Source: Streptomyces sp. RPT161 (GTDB lineage Bacteria > Actinomycetota > Actinomycetes > Streptomycetales > Streptomycetaceae). From it: DNA of 64,000 nt. The stretch spans positions 1 to 64,000 of the forward strand of contig NZ_JAPZVN010000015.1 in the NCBI RefSeq assembly GCF_027533845.1, given 5' to 3'. The notes beneath the pieces are model-generated. The model was given only the letters and a program-made list of their open reading frames with translations. It did not search any database and was not told the origin of the DNA. Shown here piece by piece: positions 8,433 to 17,349 of this stretch; position 1 is the first letter of the stretch, and every line of letters begins with the position of its first letter. Position numbers and translations under genes: made by a program.

Positions 8433-9056
8433 TCACTCGGCGGCGGTCAGGTAGCGCTGGATGGTGGGCGCCACGTACGCGACGATCTCCTCCTCCGTCG
8501 CCGAGGCCAGCGGCTCCACCTTGAGCACGTAGCGCACCAGCACCACGCCGATCAACTGCGCGGCGGCCAGTTCCGCGCGCAGCCGGGCGTCCGGCAGGTC
8601 CAGCTCGCCCGCCACCTTCAGCAGCACCCGGCGCAGTACGAAGCCGCGCAGTACGCCCGCCGCCGTCTCGTTGGTGACCGCCGAGCGCACAACGGCGAGC
8701 AGCGGGGCACGGGTCGCCGGGTTGTGCCACACCGACAGGAAGTAGCGGGCCAGCCGCTCCCCCACCTGGTCGGGACCCGCGGCCAGCACGTCGGGCACGC
8801 CCAGCGCGGGCGCGAAGCTGACCTCGATCGCCGCCTCGAAGATCTGCTCCTTGGCGCCGAAGTAGTGGTGGACCAGCGCCGGGTCGACCTCGGCGGCCTT
8901 GGCGATCGCCCGGATCGAGGTCTTGTCGTAGCCGCGCTCGGCGAACACGCCACGGGCGGCGCCCAGGATCCGCTCCCGGGTGCCGGAGTCACCGGCGCGG
9001 GCACCGGCGGGACGGCCACGGCGGCGTCGGGTGGGCGGCTGCTCGTGTTCGGTCAT
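8433..9056 (-). CDS. TetR-family transcriptional regulator
   Basis: A 207-residue repressor-type protein. The helix-turn-helix reads [28 protein letters not shown] at about residues 45-75, preceded by a basic, proline-rich N-terminus ([12 protein letters not shown]). The C-terminal domain is all-helical and would bind a small ligand. Its ATG overlaps the stop of the upstream isomerase-like gene by 4 bases, so both come from one transcript. The ligand and targets are unknown; control of its own operon or of ilvD downstream is possible but not shown by any operator I can see. Confidence 0.9.
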   Translation of the reverse strand: MTEHEQPPTRRRRGRPAGARAGDSGTRERILGAARGVFAERGYDKTSIRAIAKAAEVDPALVHHYFGAKEQIFEAAIEVSFAPALGVPDVLAAGPDQVGERLARYFLSVWHNPATRAPLLAVVRSAVTNETAAGVLRGFVLRRVLLKVAGELDLPDARLRAELAAAQLIGVVLVRYVLKVEPLASATEEEIVAYVAPTIQRYLTAAE

Positions 9057-9883
9057 CGGGTGCGGCCGACCCCCGCCTCGGAGGCCAGGTGCAGCCGGGT
9101 GAAGGCCAGTGCCTCGGCCAGGTCGGCCTCACGTTCGGCGGCGGACATCGCCCGCCGGGTGTTGACCTCGACCACCACATGGCCGCTGAAGCCGCTCGCG
9201 GCCAGCCCCTCCAGCAGTTCGGCGCACGGCTGGCTGCCCCGGCCGGGGACCAGGTGCTCGTCCTTGGCAGAACCGTTTCCGTCGGCAAGGTGCACATGCG
9301 CCAGCCGGTCGCCCATCCGGTCGACCATCTCCAGCGCGTCGTTGCGGGCCGTCGCGGTGTGCGAGAGGTCGACCGTGAAGTGCCGGAAGTCCTCCTTGGT
9401 GGGGTCCCAGTCGGGGGCGTACGCCAGCATCTCGCGGTCGCGGTAGCGCCACGGGTACATGTTCTCCACCGCGAACCGGACATCGGTCTCGTCGGCCATC
9501 CGCCAGACGCCCCGCACGAAGTCCCGGGCGTAGTTGCGCTGCCACCGGAAGGGCGGATGCACCACGACCGTGGACGCGCCCAGCCGCTCGGCGGCGCTGC
9601 GGGCGCGTTGCAGCTTGATCCACGGGTCGGTGGACCAGACCCGCTGGGTGATCAGCAGACACGGCGCGTGGACGGCCAGGATCGGCACGCCGTGGTAGTC
9701 CGACAGGCGGCGCAGCGCCTCGATGTCCTGGCTGACCGGGTCCGTCCAGACCATCACCTCGACGCCGTCGTAGCCCAGCCGGGCGGCGATCTCGAAGGCG
9801 GTCGCGGTGGACTCCGGGTATACGGACGCGGTCGACAGGGCGACCTTGGCGTCCGGCACCGTCACGGCACGGCGCTTCGCCAT
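9053..9883 (-). CDS. Sugar phosphate isomerase/epimerase-like TIM-barrel protein
   Basis: A 276-residue xylose isomerase-like TIM barrel (AP endonuclease family 2 fold). Seen motifs are [20 protein letters not shown] near the N-terminus, [19 protein letters not shown], the metal-site-like [11 protein letters not shown] and [23 protein letters not shown], with Asp/His/Glu residues placed as metal ligands. The substrate is unknown. The ATG at 9883 is preceded by AGGAGG only one base away, which is too close to be ideal; a GTG further upstream (in VADPTHPH) is the alternative. It is coupled to the downstream TetR gene. Confidence 0.82.
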   Translation of the reverse strand: MAKRRAVTVPDAKVALSTASVYPESTATAFEIAARLGYDGVEVMVWTDPVSQDIEALRRLSDYHGVPILAVHAPCLLITQRVWSTDPWIKLQRARSAAERLGASTVVVHPPFRWQRNYARDFVRGVWRMADETDVRFAVENMYPWRYRDREMLAYAPDWDPTKEDFRHFTVDLSHTATARNDALEMVDRMGDRLAHVHLADGNGSAKDEHLVPGRGSQPCAELLEGLAASGFSGHVVVEVNTRRAMSAAEREADLAEALAFTRLHLASEAGVGRTR

Positions 9884-10040
9884 GCCTCCTGCGCGCGGGG
9901 TGCGCTGCGGGTGCGGGTGCGTTGGGTCGGCCACGGGCAACAGCGTACGGGGGCACCGGCGCACGGCGAGCGTGATCCCGGTTACCCCCGGGTGGGGGTG
10001 GTCCCGGGTAGGTGCGTCGACCCCGGGTGGAAGTGCCGGA

Positions 10041-10964
10041 CTAGATCCGGTCGAGCCGCCGCAGGATGACTCCCTCCCGCAGCGCCCAGGGGCAGATCTC
10101 CAGCTCGTCCAGCTCGAACAGGTCCATCGCGCCCTCCGCCACCAGCGCGCCCGCCAGCAGCTGGCGGGCACGCCCCGCGGACACCCCGGGCAGCATCGCC
10201 CGCTCGGCCGCGGTCATGTTCGCCAGCCGCGGCACCCACTCCTCCAGCGCCCGCCGCCCCAGCGTGCGCTGCACGTACAGCCCCTCCGCGGAGCGGGCCG
10301 CGCCCGCGATCCGGGCGAGTTGCTTGAACGTCTTGGACGTACCGACCACATGGTCCGGCGTGCCGAGCCGGGCGAACTCGGAGACCGTCCGGGCGATCTC
10401 CGCCCGGACGTGCTTGCGCAGCGCCCGTACGTCCTCCGCCGAAGGCGGATCACCGGGCAGGCCGGCGGCCGTGAGCCGCCCCGCGCCCAGCGGCAGCGAG
10501 ACCGCCGCGTCCGGCTGCTCGTCGATCCCGTAGGCGACCTCCAGCGAGCCGCCGCCGATGTCCAGCACCAGCAGCCGTCCGGCCGACCAGCCGAACCAGC
10601 GGCGGGCGGCGAGGAAGGTCAGCCGGGCCTCGTCCTCGCCGGAGAGCACGGCCAGCTCGGTGCCGGTCTCCTGGGCGACCCGGGCCAGCACCTGCTCACC
10701 GTTGGCCGCCTCCCGTACCGCCGAGGTGGCGAACGGAAGGACCTCCTCCACGCCCTTGTCCTCGGCGACCTGCCGGGCCTCCAGGATCTGCGCGATCAAC
10801 TGCTCGACGCCCGCGTCGTCGATGGCCCCCTTCTCGTCGAGCAGTTCGGCCAGCTTCAGCTCCGCCTTGTGGGAGTACGCGGGCTGTGGCCGCGCGCCCG
10901 GATGCGCGTCCACCACCAGCAGGTGGACGGTGTTGGACCCCACGTCGAGTACTCCGAGTCGCAT
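10041..10964 (-). CDS. Ppx/GppA exopolyphosphatase/pppGpp phosphatase family protein
   Basis: A 307-residue member of the actin-fold family that hydrolyses polyphosphate or converts pppGpp to ppGpp. The phosphate-binding motif [17 protein letters not shown] is at the N-terminus and the second glycine-rich motif [14 protein letters not shown] is near the middle, both needed for nucleotide or phosphate binding. Only the core two domains are present, as in the short actinobacterial Ppx proteins; the C-terminal extension of long Ppx is absent. It is divergent from the cysteine-rich gene at 11027. Which substrate it prefers cannot be read from the sequence. Confidence 0.88.
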   Translation of the reverse strand: MRLGVLDVGSNTVHLLVVDAHPGARPQPAYSHKAELKLAELLDEKGAIDDAGVEQLIAQILEARQVAEDKGVEEVLPFATSAVREAANGEQVLARVAQETGTELAVLSGEDEARLTFLAARRWFGWSAGRLLVLDIGGGSLEVAYGIDEQPDAAVSLPLGAGRLTAAGLPGDPPSAEDVRALRKHVRAEIARTVSEFARLGTPDHVVGTSKTFKQLARIAGAARSAEGLYVQRTLGRRALEEWVPRLANMTAAERAMLPGVSAGRARQLLAGALVAEGAMDLFELDELEICPWALREGVILRRLDRI

Positions 10965-11026
10965 AGCCAAGACGCTAGCGCGTCCGTACGCCGCGGTGAG
11001 CGGGGGCAGCACCTACCCTGGACCGC

Positions 11027-11830
11027 GTGGCAAAGGCGGCAAAGGTGAAGAAGTCGAAGAAGAAGCAGCAGCGGGACGCGGCCGACGAGGTCGGTCTGGA
11101 CTTCCCGCGGGCCTGGGTCGAGTTTCCCGACCCGGCCGATGACGAGCAGGTCTTCCGATGTGATCTGACCTGGCTCACCTCCCGCTGGACGTGTGTGTTC
11201 GGCCGCGGTTGCCAGGGCATCGAGGCGGGCCGGGCCAGCGACGGCTGCTGCACGCTGGGCGCGCACTTCTCCGACGAGGACGACGAGGCGCGGGTCGCCA
11301 AGCACGCGGCCCGGCTGACCCCGCAGACCTGGCAGCTGTACGAGATCGGTACCGGCCCGGAGGGCTGGGCCGAGGTCAACGAGGACGGCGACCGGCAGAC
11401 CCGCCGGGTGGACGGCGCGTGCGTCTTCCTGAACCGGCCGGGGTTCCCGGGCGGCGAGGGCTGCGCACTGCACACGCTGGCGCTGCGCGAAGGCCGCGAG
11501 CCGCTGGAGACCAAGCCGGACGTGTGCTGGCAGCTGCCGATCCGCAGGACGTACGAGTGGGTGGACCGGCCCGATGACAGCCGGGTGCTGGTGGTGTCGA
11601 TCGGCGAGTACGACCGGCGCGGCTGGGGCCCGGGCGGGCACGACCTGCACTGGTGGTGCACCAGCGCCACCTCCGCGCACGGAGGCGGCGAACCGGTCTA
11701 CGTGTCGTACCGGCCGGAGCTCACCGAGCTGATGGGTTCGGCCGGATACGGCAAGCTGGCGGAGCTGTGCGAGGCGCGGCTGGCCGCGCAGCTGCCCCTG
11801 GTGGCCCCCCACCCGGCGGATCCGGCGTAG
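11027..11830 (+). CDS. Cysteine-rich protein of the YkgJ/DUF3109-like type
   Basis: A 267-residue protein of unknown function. After a lysine-rich N-terminus come eight cysteines, C45, C56, C62, C74, C75, C132, C146 and C167, spaced like the iron-sulfur or zinc-binding cysteine cluster of the YkgJ family; the later part reads GCALH and KPDVC, the usual end of that domain. The GTG start is preceded by TACCCT and seven bases, the pattern of a leaderless gene. It is divergent from the Ppx/GppA gene. Metal binding is inferred from the cysteine pattern. Confidence 0.75.
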   Translation: MAKAAKVKKSKKKQQRDAADEVGLDFPRAWVEFPDPADDEQVFRCDLTWLTSRWTCVFGRGCQGIEAGRASDGCCTLGAHFSDEDDEARVAKHAARLTPQTWQLYEIGTGPEGWAEVNEDGDRQTRRVDGACVFLNRPGFPGGEGCALHTLALREGREPLETKPDVCWQLPIRRTYEWVDRPDDSRVLVVSIGEYDRRGWGPGGHDLHWWCTSATSAHGGGEPVYVSYRPELTELMGSAGYGKLAELCEARLAAQLPLVAPHPADPA

Positions 11831-11913
11831 CCCCTGCCGGGGCGGGGGTACGGGTCGGTGTCTTTCGGTGCCGCCGAACCCCGGCTTATTCGGGGCAAGC
11901 CCCCGGGCCCCGG

Positions 11914-13464
11914 TTATGACGCCGACGCCCGAGGTGTCGGCGTCGTGGTGGCGGAGGGGGTCGGGGAGGGCTGGCCCTGGCCCTCGATGGTGACCATGGC
12001 GCCGGAGGGCGTGAAGACGATGCGGCCCCGCCAGGGGCCGGCCGGTTCCGCTTGGCGGTTCACGGTGACCGTCACCGTGACGCTCTCGCCGGGGCTCAAC
12101 TGGCCTGCCGCGAGACTGAGTTGGAGCCAGGACGCGCCCGTCGAGGCGGCCCAGTGGATCGGCGAGCCGCCCTCGTTGGTCAGTGTGATCAGTGTGTCGG
12201 TGCCGGCCGGCTGGGCACTGACGGTGAGTCGGCCCGGGGACGGCGCGCCGCTGCCGCCGGAGCCGGACGGGGACGGTGAACCGGGCGCGCCGGGTGCGGA
12301 CGACACGCTGCCCGTACCGCTCGGCGAGGCGCCCGGACTGCCGGGCAGCGCGCTGGGGCCGCCGCTGCCGTCCTTGCGTCCGCGCTCCTCCGCGAGCCGC
12401 CCGCTGCTGCCCGCCTTCTGGTACGAGTAGCCGTCACCGCCGTCCGCCTCGGTGGCGGAGACGGTGGTGGCGTCCTGGCTCTCCCCGGTGTGCGGGGCGC
12501 TGCGGTACGCGGCCCACAGCGCCAGGGCCGGGGCGGCCACCACGGCCGCGACCACCGTGGTGGTCACCGCGCGGTGCCGGATCAGCGCACGGCGGGCGGC
12601 CCGGTCCTTGCTGTCCACCGGGAAGCCCCGCCGGTCGAAGTGCGGTACCGGACGGTGCCCACCGGCGCGCATGGCGCGCAGCGAGTGCTGCATGGCGCTG
12701 TGCGCGGCCTGCCGCGGCGCCTCCAGTACGGAGAGCACGGACGGGGTGGCGGTGCCCGGCCACGGTCCGGCGGCCACCGCCTGTTCCGCGGTGAGGCGGC
12801 ACGCCGGACACTCGTCGACGTGCCGTACGAGTTCCCGGCGCAGCGCCGTACCGAGCAGCACCTGGGTGTCCCCGGCGAGCCGGGCGACGGCCGGGCAGCT
12901 GCCGAGTTCGACCACCGCCAGCGCGGTGCGGGTGCGTTCGATCTCGCAGGCGGCTCGGGAAAGCAGGGCGCGGGCGATCTCCCGGTCCATTCCGGTGACC
13001 ATCGCGATCTCGCGTTCGGACAGCTGGTGGCGTACGGCGAGTTCGATGGCCTCGCGCTGCTCCGGGCTGGTTCCGGCGGCCTCCGGCCAGGCGAGGGCGG
13101 CGAGTTCGCGGCGGCGCTCCTGGGCGGCCTGCTGCGAGGTCTCCGGTGAGCCGACGGCGGGGCGCCCCTCGGCGAGGCGGCGCAGGCAGGCCCAGCGGGC
13201 GATGGCGTACAGCCAGGGGCGGCGCAACTCGGGGTCGCGCAGCCGTCCCCGGTAGCGCTCGGCGACGGCGAGGGTGTCGCCGAGCGCGGCGACGGCGGTG
13301 TCGCGTTCGCACAGCACCGACAGGCAGTAGGTGAACAGCCCGTCCAGATACGGCTCGTACGGCGAGGGAGCGGGGCTGGGCACGCGGCGGCCGACTCGCG
13401 GCACGGCCCGGTGCGCACCGGTGATGGTGGGGGGCGACTGGGGGTGTTCGGGCCTGCTCATCAC
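11914..13464 (-). CDS. Sigma-70-like / zinc-finger / BACON fusion protein
   Basis: A 516-residue protein with an unusual domain order. Residues about 35-195 resemble an ECF sigma factor (helical region 2-like FTYCLSVLCERDTAVAALGDTLAVAERY; region 4-like AIELAVRHQLSEREIAMVTGMDREIARALLSRA). Next comes a zinc-finger anti-sigma-like motif, HVDECPACR. A transmembrane segment near residues 295-315 (VVAAVVAAPALALWAAY) precedes a Ser/Gly/Pro-rich linker and a C-terminal BACON-type beta domain outside the cell (PIHWAASTGASWLQLS). GTG at 13464 is chosen because TACCGT stands six bases before it (leaderless geometry); the next codon is ATG. It may act as a membrane-tethered regulator, which is inference. 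Similar proteins occur in streptomycetes. Confidence 0.8.
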   Translation of the reverse strand: MMSRPEHPQSPPTITGAHRAVPRVGRRVPSPAPSPYEPYLDGLFTYCLSVLCERDTAVAALGDTLAVAERYRGRLRDPELRRPWLYAIARWACLRRLAEGRPAVGSPETSQQAAQERRRELAALAWPEAAGTSPEQREAIELAVRHQLSEREIAMVTGMDREIARALLSRAACEIERTRTALAVVELGSCPAVARLAGDTQVLLGTALRRELVRHVDECPACRLTAEQAVAAGPWPGTATPSVLSVLEAPRQAAHSAMQHSLRAMRAGGHRPVPHFDRRGFPVDSKDRAARRALIRHRAVTTTVVAAVVAAPALALWAAYRSAPHTGESQDATTVSATEADGGDGYSYQKAGSSGRLAEERGRKDGSGGPSALPGSPGASPSGTGSVSSAPGAPGSPSPSGSGGSGAPSPGRLTVSAQPAGTDTLITLTNEGGSPIHWAASTGASWLQLSLAAGQLSPGESVTVTVTVNRQAEPAGPWRGRIVFTPSGAMVTIEGQGQPSPTPSATTTPTPRASAS

Positions 13465-13807
13465 TGGGCGACGGTAGGGCGGTGATTAGCGCCATCCCAC
13501 CCCCGATCGCAAGGTTTAACCCTTTCGGGTGCACTTCACCCGCAAAGGCGGACACCAGGTTCGGCCATATGGGTGACGCCGTGCCGGGTCAACGGCGCAC
13601 CACCCGGGTGCCGGCGGTGCCAGGCCGTCCTGCGGCATGCCGCCGCGAGTGAGCCGAAGAGCGCGCCGGTCCCGACAGCGACGAGGACGGCGGACGGAGC
13701 GACAGGGGACCGACTGCTCGACGTGGAGTGCCGAGACCGGGGCAAAGCGCCCGGAGGCGAGTGAGCCCGGACCAGGGTTGTCGGACCCCACCGCTACGGT
13801 GGCGGCC
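13465..13807. other. 343-base intergenic region with an inverted repeat, no gene
   Basis: Divergent promoter region between the sigma-like fusion gene (minus) and radA (plus). A hairpin-forming repeat at 13521-13548 pairs CCTTTCGGGTG with CACCCG-C-AAAGG (one bulge); its core CGGGTG-CACTT-CACCCG is perfect. It stands about 57 bases upstream of the fusion gene start and could be an operator. The last part ends in TACGGT (13795-13800), a -10-like element seven bases before the radA ATG. No convincing reading frame is present. Confidence 0.5.
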
Positions 13808-15196
13808 ATGGCTGCCCGTACGCGTACGACCGCAAAGGACCGACCGTCCTATCGCTGCACCGAGTGCGGCTGGACCACCGTCAAGTGGGTCGGCCGGTGC
13901 GGGGAGTGCCAGACGTGGGGCACCGTCGAGGAGTACGGCGCCGCCCCCGCCGTGCGCACCACCGCGCCGGGCCGGGTCACCGCACCGGCGCGGCCCATCG
14001 GGCAGGTCGACGGGCGGCAGGCGACCGCACGCGGCACGGGCGTGCCGGAGCTGGACCGGGTGCTGGGCGGCGGTCTGGTGCCGGGCGCCGTGGTGCTGCT
14101 GGCGGGCGAGCCGGGGGTCGGCAAGTCGACGCTGCTGCTGGACGTGGCGGCGAAGGCGGCCAGCGGCCAGGCCAGGACGCTGTATGTGACGGGAGAGGAG
14201 TCCGCCGGGCAGGTGCGGCTGCGGGCGGACCGGATCGGGGCGATCAGCGACCATCTGTACCTGGCCGCGGAGACCGATCTGAGCGCGGTCCTCGGCCATC
14301 TGGACGACGTCAAGCCCGCGTTGCTGGTGCTGGACTCGGTGCAGACCGTGGCCTCGCCGGAGATCGACGGCGCGCCGGGCGGGATGGCGCAGGTCCGCGA
14401 GGTGGCCGGGGCGCTGATCCGGGCGTCCAAGGAGCGCGGGATGTCCACGATCCTGGTCGGCCACGTCACCAAGGACGGTGCGATCGCGGGTCCCCGGCTG
14501 CTGGAGCACCTGGTCGACGTGGTGCTGCACTTCGAGGGCGACCGGCATGCCCGGCTGCGGCTGATCCGCGGAGTGAAGAACCGGTACGGCGCGACCGACG
14601 AGGTGGGCTGCTTCGAACTGCACGACGAGGGCATCACGGGCCTGGCCGACCCGTCGGGCCTGTTCCTGACCCGGCGGGACGAGGCGGTGCCGGGCACCTG
14701 TCTGACCGTCACGCTGGAGGGCCGCCGCCCGCTGGTCGCCGAGGTGCAGGCGCTCACCGTCGCCTCGCAGATCCCCTCGCCGCGGCGGACCACCTCGGGG
14801 CTGGAGACCTCGCGGGTGTCGATGATGCTGGCGGTGCTGGAGCAGCGCGGCCGGATCCACCAGATCGGCAAGTGCGACATCTACAGCGCCACGGTGGGCG
14901 GGGTGCGGCTGTCCGAGCCGTCCGCCGACCTGGCCGTGGTGCTCGCGCTGGCCAGCGCGGCCAGCGACACACCACTGCCCAAGAACCTGGTGGCGATCGG
15001 CGAGGTGGGCCTGGCGGGCGAGGTCCGGCGGGTCACCGGGGTGCAGCGGCGGCTCGCGGAGGCGGCCCGGTTGGGCTTCACCCATGCCCTGGTGCCGCAG
15101 GATCCGGGCAAGGTCCCGGCGGGCATGCGGGTGACCGAGGTGGCCGACGTCAGCGAGGCCCTGCGGGTCCTTCCGGCCCGGGGCCGCACGCGCTAG
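13808..15196 (+). CDS. radA: DNA repair protein RadA
   Basis: RecA-like branch-migration helicase that processes recombination intermediates. It has 462 residues. The N-terminal zinc finger (CTECGWTTVKWVGRCGEC) begins near residue 17, the Walker A motif is GEPGVGKST, the RadA-specific KNRYG motif follows, and the C-terminal part is the inactive Lon-protease-like domain. The ATG at 13808 matches the family N-terminus and is preceded by TACGGT plus seven bases, so the mRNA may be leaderless. disA lies 92 bases downstream; the radA-disA pair is conserved in Firmicutes and Actinobacteria, where RadA modulates DisA activity. Confidence 0.95.
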   Translation: MAARTRTTAKDRPSYRCTECGWTTVKWVGRCGECQTWGTVEEYGAAPAVRTTAPGRVTAPARPIGQVDGRQATARGTGVPELDRVLGGGLVPGAVVLLAGEPGVGKSTLLLDVAAKAASGQARTLYVTGEESAGQVRLRADRIGAISDHLYLAAETDLSAVLGHLDDVKPALLVLDSVQTVASPEIDGAPGGMAQVREVAGALIRASKERGMSTILVGHVTKDGAIAGPRLLEHLVDVVLHFEGDRHARLRLIRGVKNRYGATDEVGCFELHDEGITGLADPSGLFLTRRDEAVPGTCLTVTLEGRRPLVAEVQALTVASQIPSPRRTTSGLETSRVSMMLAVLEQRGRIHQIGKCDIYSATVGGVRLSEPSADLAVVLALASAASDTPLPKNLVAIGEVGLAGEVRRVTGVQRRLAEAARLGFTHALVPQDPGKVPAGMRVTEVADVSEALRVLPARGRTR

Positions 15197-15288
15197 CGGG
15201 CACCGGCAGCCCTCGGCGGCGGTGGCGTGGCCGGTAGACTTTGCCCTGGTCTCGCCCGTCCGGGCATCCGTACGACCGGAGGAGAGCA

Positions 15289-16413
15289 GTGGCAGCCAAC
15301 GACCGGGCAGCGGCTTCCGGCAGGTCTGGCGGAGGTTCCGGCACCGACGGGCTCATGCGCGCCTCGCTCAGCGCGGTAGCGCCCGGTACGGAGCTGCGGG
15401 ACGGTCTGGAGCGGGTGGTCCGCGGCAACACCGGCGGGCTGATCGTGCTGGGCATGGACAAGACCGTGGAGTCGCTGTGTACCGGGGGCTTCGTACTGGA
15501 CGTGGAGTTCACCGCGACCCGGCTGCGCGAGCTGTGCAAGCTGGACGGCGCGGTGATCATGGACCGGGACATCACCAAGATCCTGCGCGCGGGCGTCCAG
15601 CTCGTCCCGGACCCGACCATCCCCACCGAGGAGACCGGCACCCGGCACCGCACCGCGGACCGGGTCAGTCGGCAGGTGGGCTTCCCGGTGGTCTCGGTCA
15701 GCCAGTCGATGCGGCTGATCGCGCTGTACGTCGGCGGGCAGCGCCGGGTGCTGGAGGACTCGGCGGCGATCCTGTCCCGCGCCAACCAGGCGCTGGCCAC
15801 GCTGGAACGTTACAAGCTGCGGCTGGACGAGGTGGCGGGCACGCTGTCCGCGCTGGAGATCGAGGACCTGGTCACCGTGCGGGACGTGACGGCGGTGGCG
15901 CAGCGGCTTGAGATGGTGCGCCGGATCGCCACCGAAATCGACGAGTACGTGACCGAGTTGGGCACCGACGGACGCCTGCTGTCGCTCCAGCTGGACGAGT
16001 TGATCGCGGGCGTGGAGCCGGAGCGCGAGCTGGTGGTGCGTGACTACGTGCCGGAGCCCACCGCGAAGCGCACCCGTACCGTCGGCGACGCGCTGGCCGA
16101 GCTGGACTCGCTGCCGCAGAGCGAACTGATCGAACTGACCACCGTGGCCCGGGCGTTGGGCTACACCGGCTCGCCGGAGTCCCTGGACACCGCGGTCAGC
16201 CCGCGCGGCTACCGGCTGCTGGCCAAGGTGCCCCGGCTGCCGAACACCGTCATAGAGCGGCTGGTCGAGCACTTCGGCGGTCTGCAGAAGCTGCTGGCGG
16301 CCAGCGTGGACGACCTGCAGATGGTGGAGGGCGTCGGCGAGGCCCGGGCCCGTTCGGTCCGCGAGGGCCTCTCCCGTCTGGCGGAGTCCTCCATCCTGGA
16401 GCGGTACGTCTAG
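15289..16413 (+). CDS. disA: DNA integrity scanning diadenylate cyclase DisA
   Basis: Makes the second messenger c-di-AMP from two ATP molecules and scans DNA for branched structures. It has 374 residues with a GTG start behind a strong GGAGGAGAG site. The diadenylate cyclase domain shows the catalytic DGA (in KLDGAVIM) and RHR (in GTRHRTADR) motifs. The C-terminal helix-hairpin-helix domain reads VPRLPNTVIERLVEHFG and DLQMVEGVGEARARSV. The GTG is chosen over an upstream ATG in the same frame for its ribosome site and fit to family length. A TAGACT -10-like element lies at 15235-15240. It follows radA, its known regulator partner. Confidence 0.95.
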   Translation: MAANDRAAASGRSGGGSGTDGLMRASLSAVAPGTELRDGLERVVRGNTGGLIVLGMDKTVESLCTGGFVLDVEFTATRLRELCKLDGAVIMDRDITKILRAGVQLVPDPTIPTEETGTRHRTADRVSRQVGFPVVSVSQSMRLIALYVGGQRRVLEDSAAILSRANQALATLERYKLRLDEVAGTLSALEIEDLVTVRDVTAVAQRLEMVRRIATEIDEYVTELGTDGRLLSLQLDELIAGVEPERELVVRDYVPEPTAKRTRTVGDALAELDSLPQSELIELTTVARALGYTGSPESLDTAVSPRGYRLLAKVPRLPNTVIERLVEHFGGLQKLLAASVDDLQMVEGVGEARARSVREGLSRLAESSILERYV

Positions 16414-16422
16414 TTCCGGCCC

Positions 16423-17226
16423 TCAGGAACCCCCGTTGAGGGTGAACGTGGTCTGCGCGGAACCGATTCCGCCCGTGGTGACCTTGACCTGGTAGTTGCC
16501 GGAGGGCGCGGTCTGCGCGCCGGACGGCGAGGCGCACTGCGGGACGCTCAGGGTGCGGTCCCACTGGACGTAGAAGCTGGTCGAACCACCGGCCGGGACC
16601 TGGAGCGGATAGGCCTCACGGGTGGGCGGGCAGTCGTCCGAGGCCCACACGTGGTGGCCGGAGCCGTCCACGATGGTGACCACCGCGGCGGTGCTGCCGA
16701 AGTCCACCTTGCAGGCGCTGCCACCGGAGTTGACCGCCGTCAGCTCGAACTTGGGCTTGTCGGTGAGGTCGTAGGTGCTCTTCACGCTGCGCAGCTTCAA
16801 CTGCACCTGTGCGGAAGCGCAGTCGGGCAGCGCGGAGTCCGCCGGAAGCGGCGGCGGGTTGCCACCGGAACCGGGACCACCGCCCGACGAGCCGCCGGAG
16901 GAACCGGAGTTGGCGCCCCCGGCGCCCGCGGTACCCGCGTTGCCGCCGGAGCCTCCGGACGAGCTGGTGCCGCCGGTGTCGCGACCGCCCGGCCGTGCGG
17001 TGATGCCGCTCTGGCTGCTCGTCGGACCTGGGGTGATGGAAGGAACCGGAGTACGGCCGCCGGGCCCCTGCGCCTCGCCCTTGTGCCCGGCGTTGCTGTC
17101 ACCGCCGGGCAGCAGCATCCAGACTATGAGCCCGACGAGGAGCACGAACAGGCCCAGCACAACTGCCCGCCGCCGCCAGTAGATGGAGGAGGGCAGGGGG
17201 CCCACCGGGTTGCGCAGATTGCCCAC
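16423..17226 (-). CDS. Membrane-anchored protein with extracytoplasmic C-terminal domain
   Basis: A 267-residue protein of unknown function. One transmembrane segment (VVLGLFVLLVGLIVWMLL, about residues 22-39) follows a short cytoplasmic N-terminus. A long Gly/Ser/Pro-rich linker (residues about 45-135) leads to a C-terminal domain of about 130 residues with paired cysteines (for example in PDCASAQVQLKL and CKVDFGSTAAVV) and a beta-rich, immunoglobulin-like look. It converges on disA and is divergent from mutY. The layout suggests a domain displayed outside the membrane across the cell wall. Confidence 0.75.
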   Translation of the reverse strand: MGNLRNPVGPLPSSIYWRRRAVVLGLFVLLVGLIVWMLLPGGDSNAGHKGEAQGPGGRTPVPSITPGPTSSQSGITARPGGRDTGGTSSSGGSGGNAGTAGAGGANSGSSGGSSGGGPGSGGNPPPLPADSALPDCASAQVQLKLRSVKSTYDLTDKPKFELTAVNSGGSACKVDFGSTAAVVTIVDGSGHHVWASDDCPPTREAYPLQVPAGGSTSFYVQWDRTLSVPQCASPSGAQTAPSGNYQVKVTTGGIGSAQTTFTLNGGS

Positions 17227-17349
17227 GCACCAAACTCTATGGGAGATCCGACGCCGCTCTGTGCACCACCCGCCGCACGGACCTCAACTCTTTGCAGCTC
17301 TTCATATGTTTCGACGCCGCCGGAACGGTGTGGAAGGATCGAACACGCC

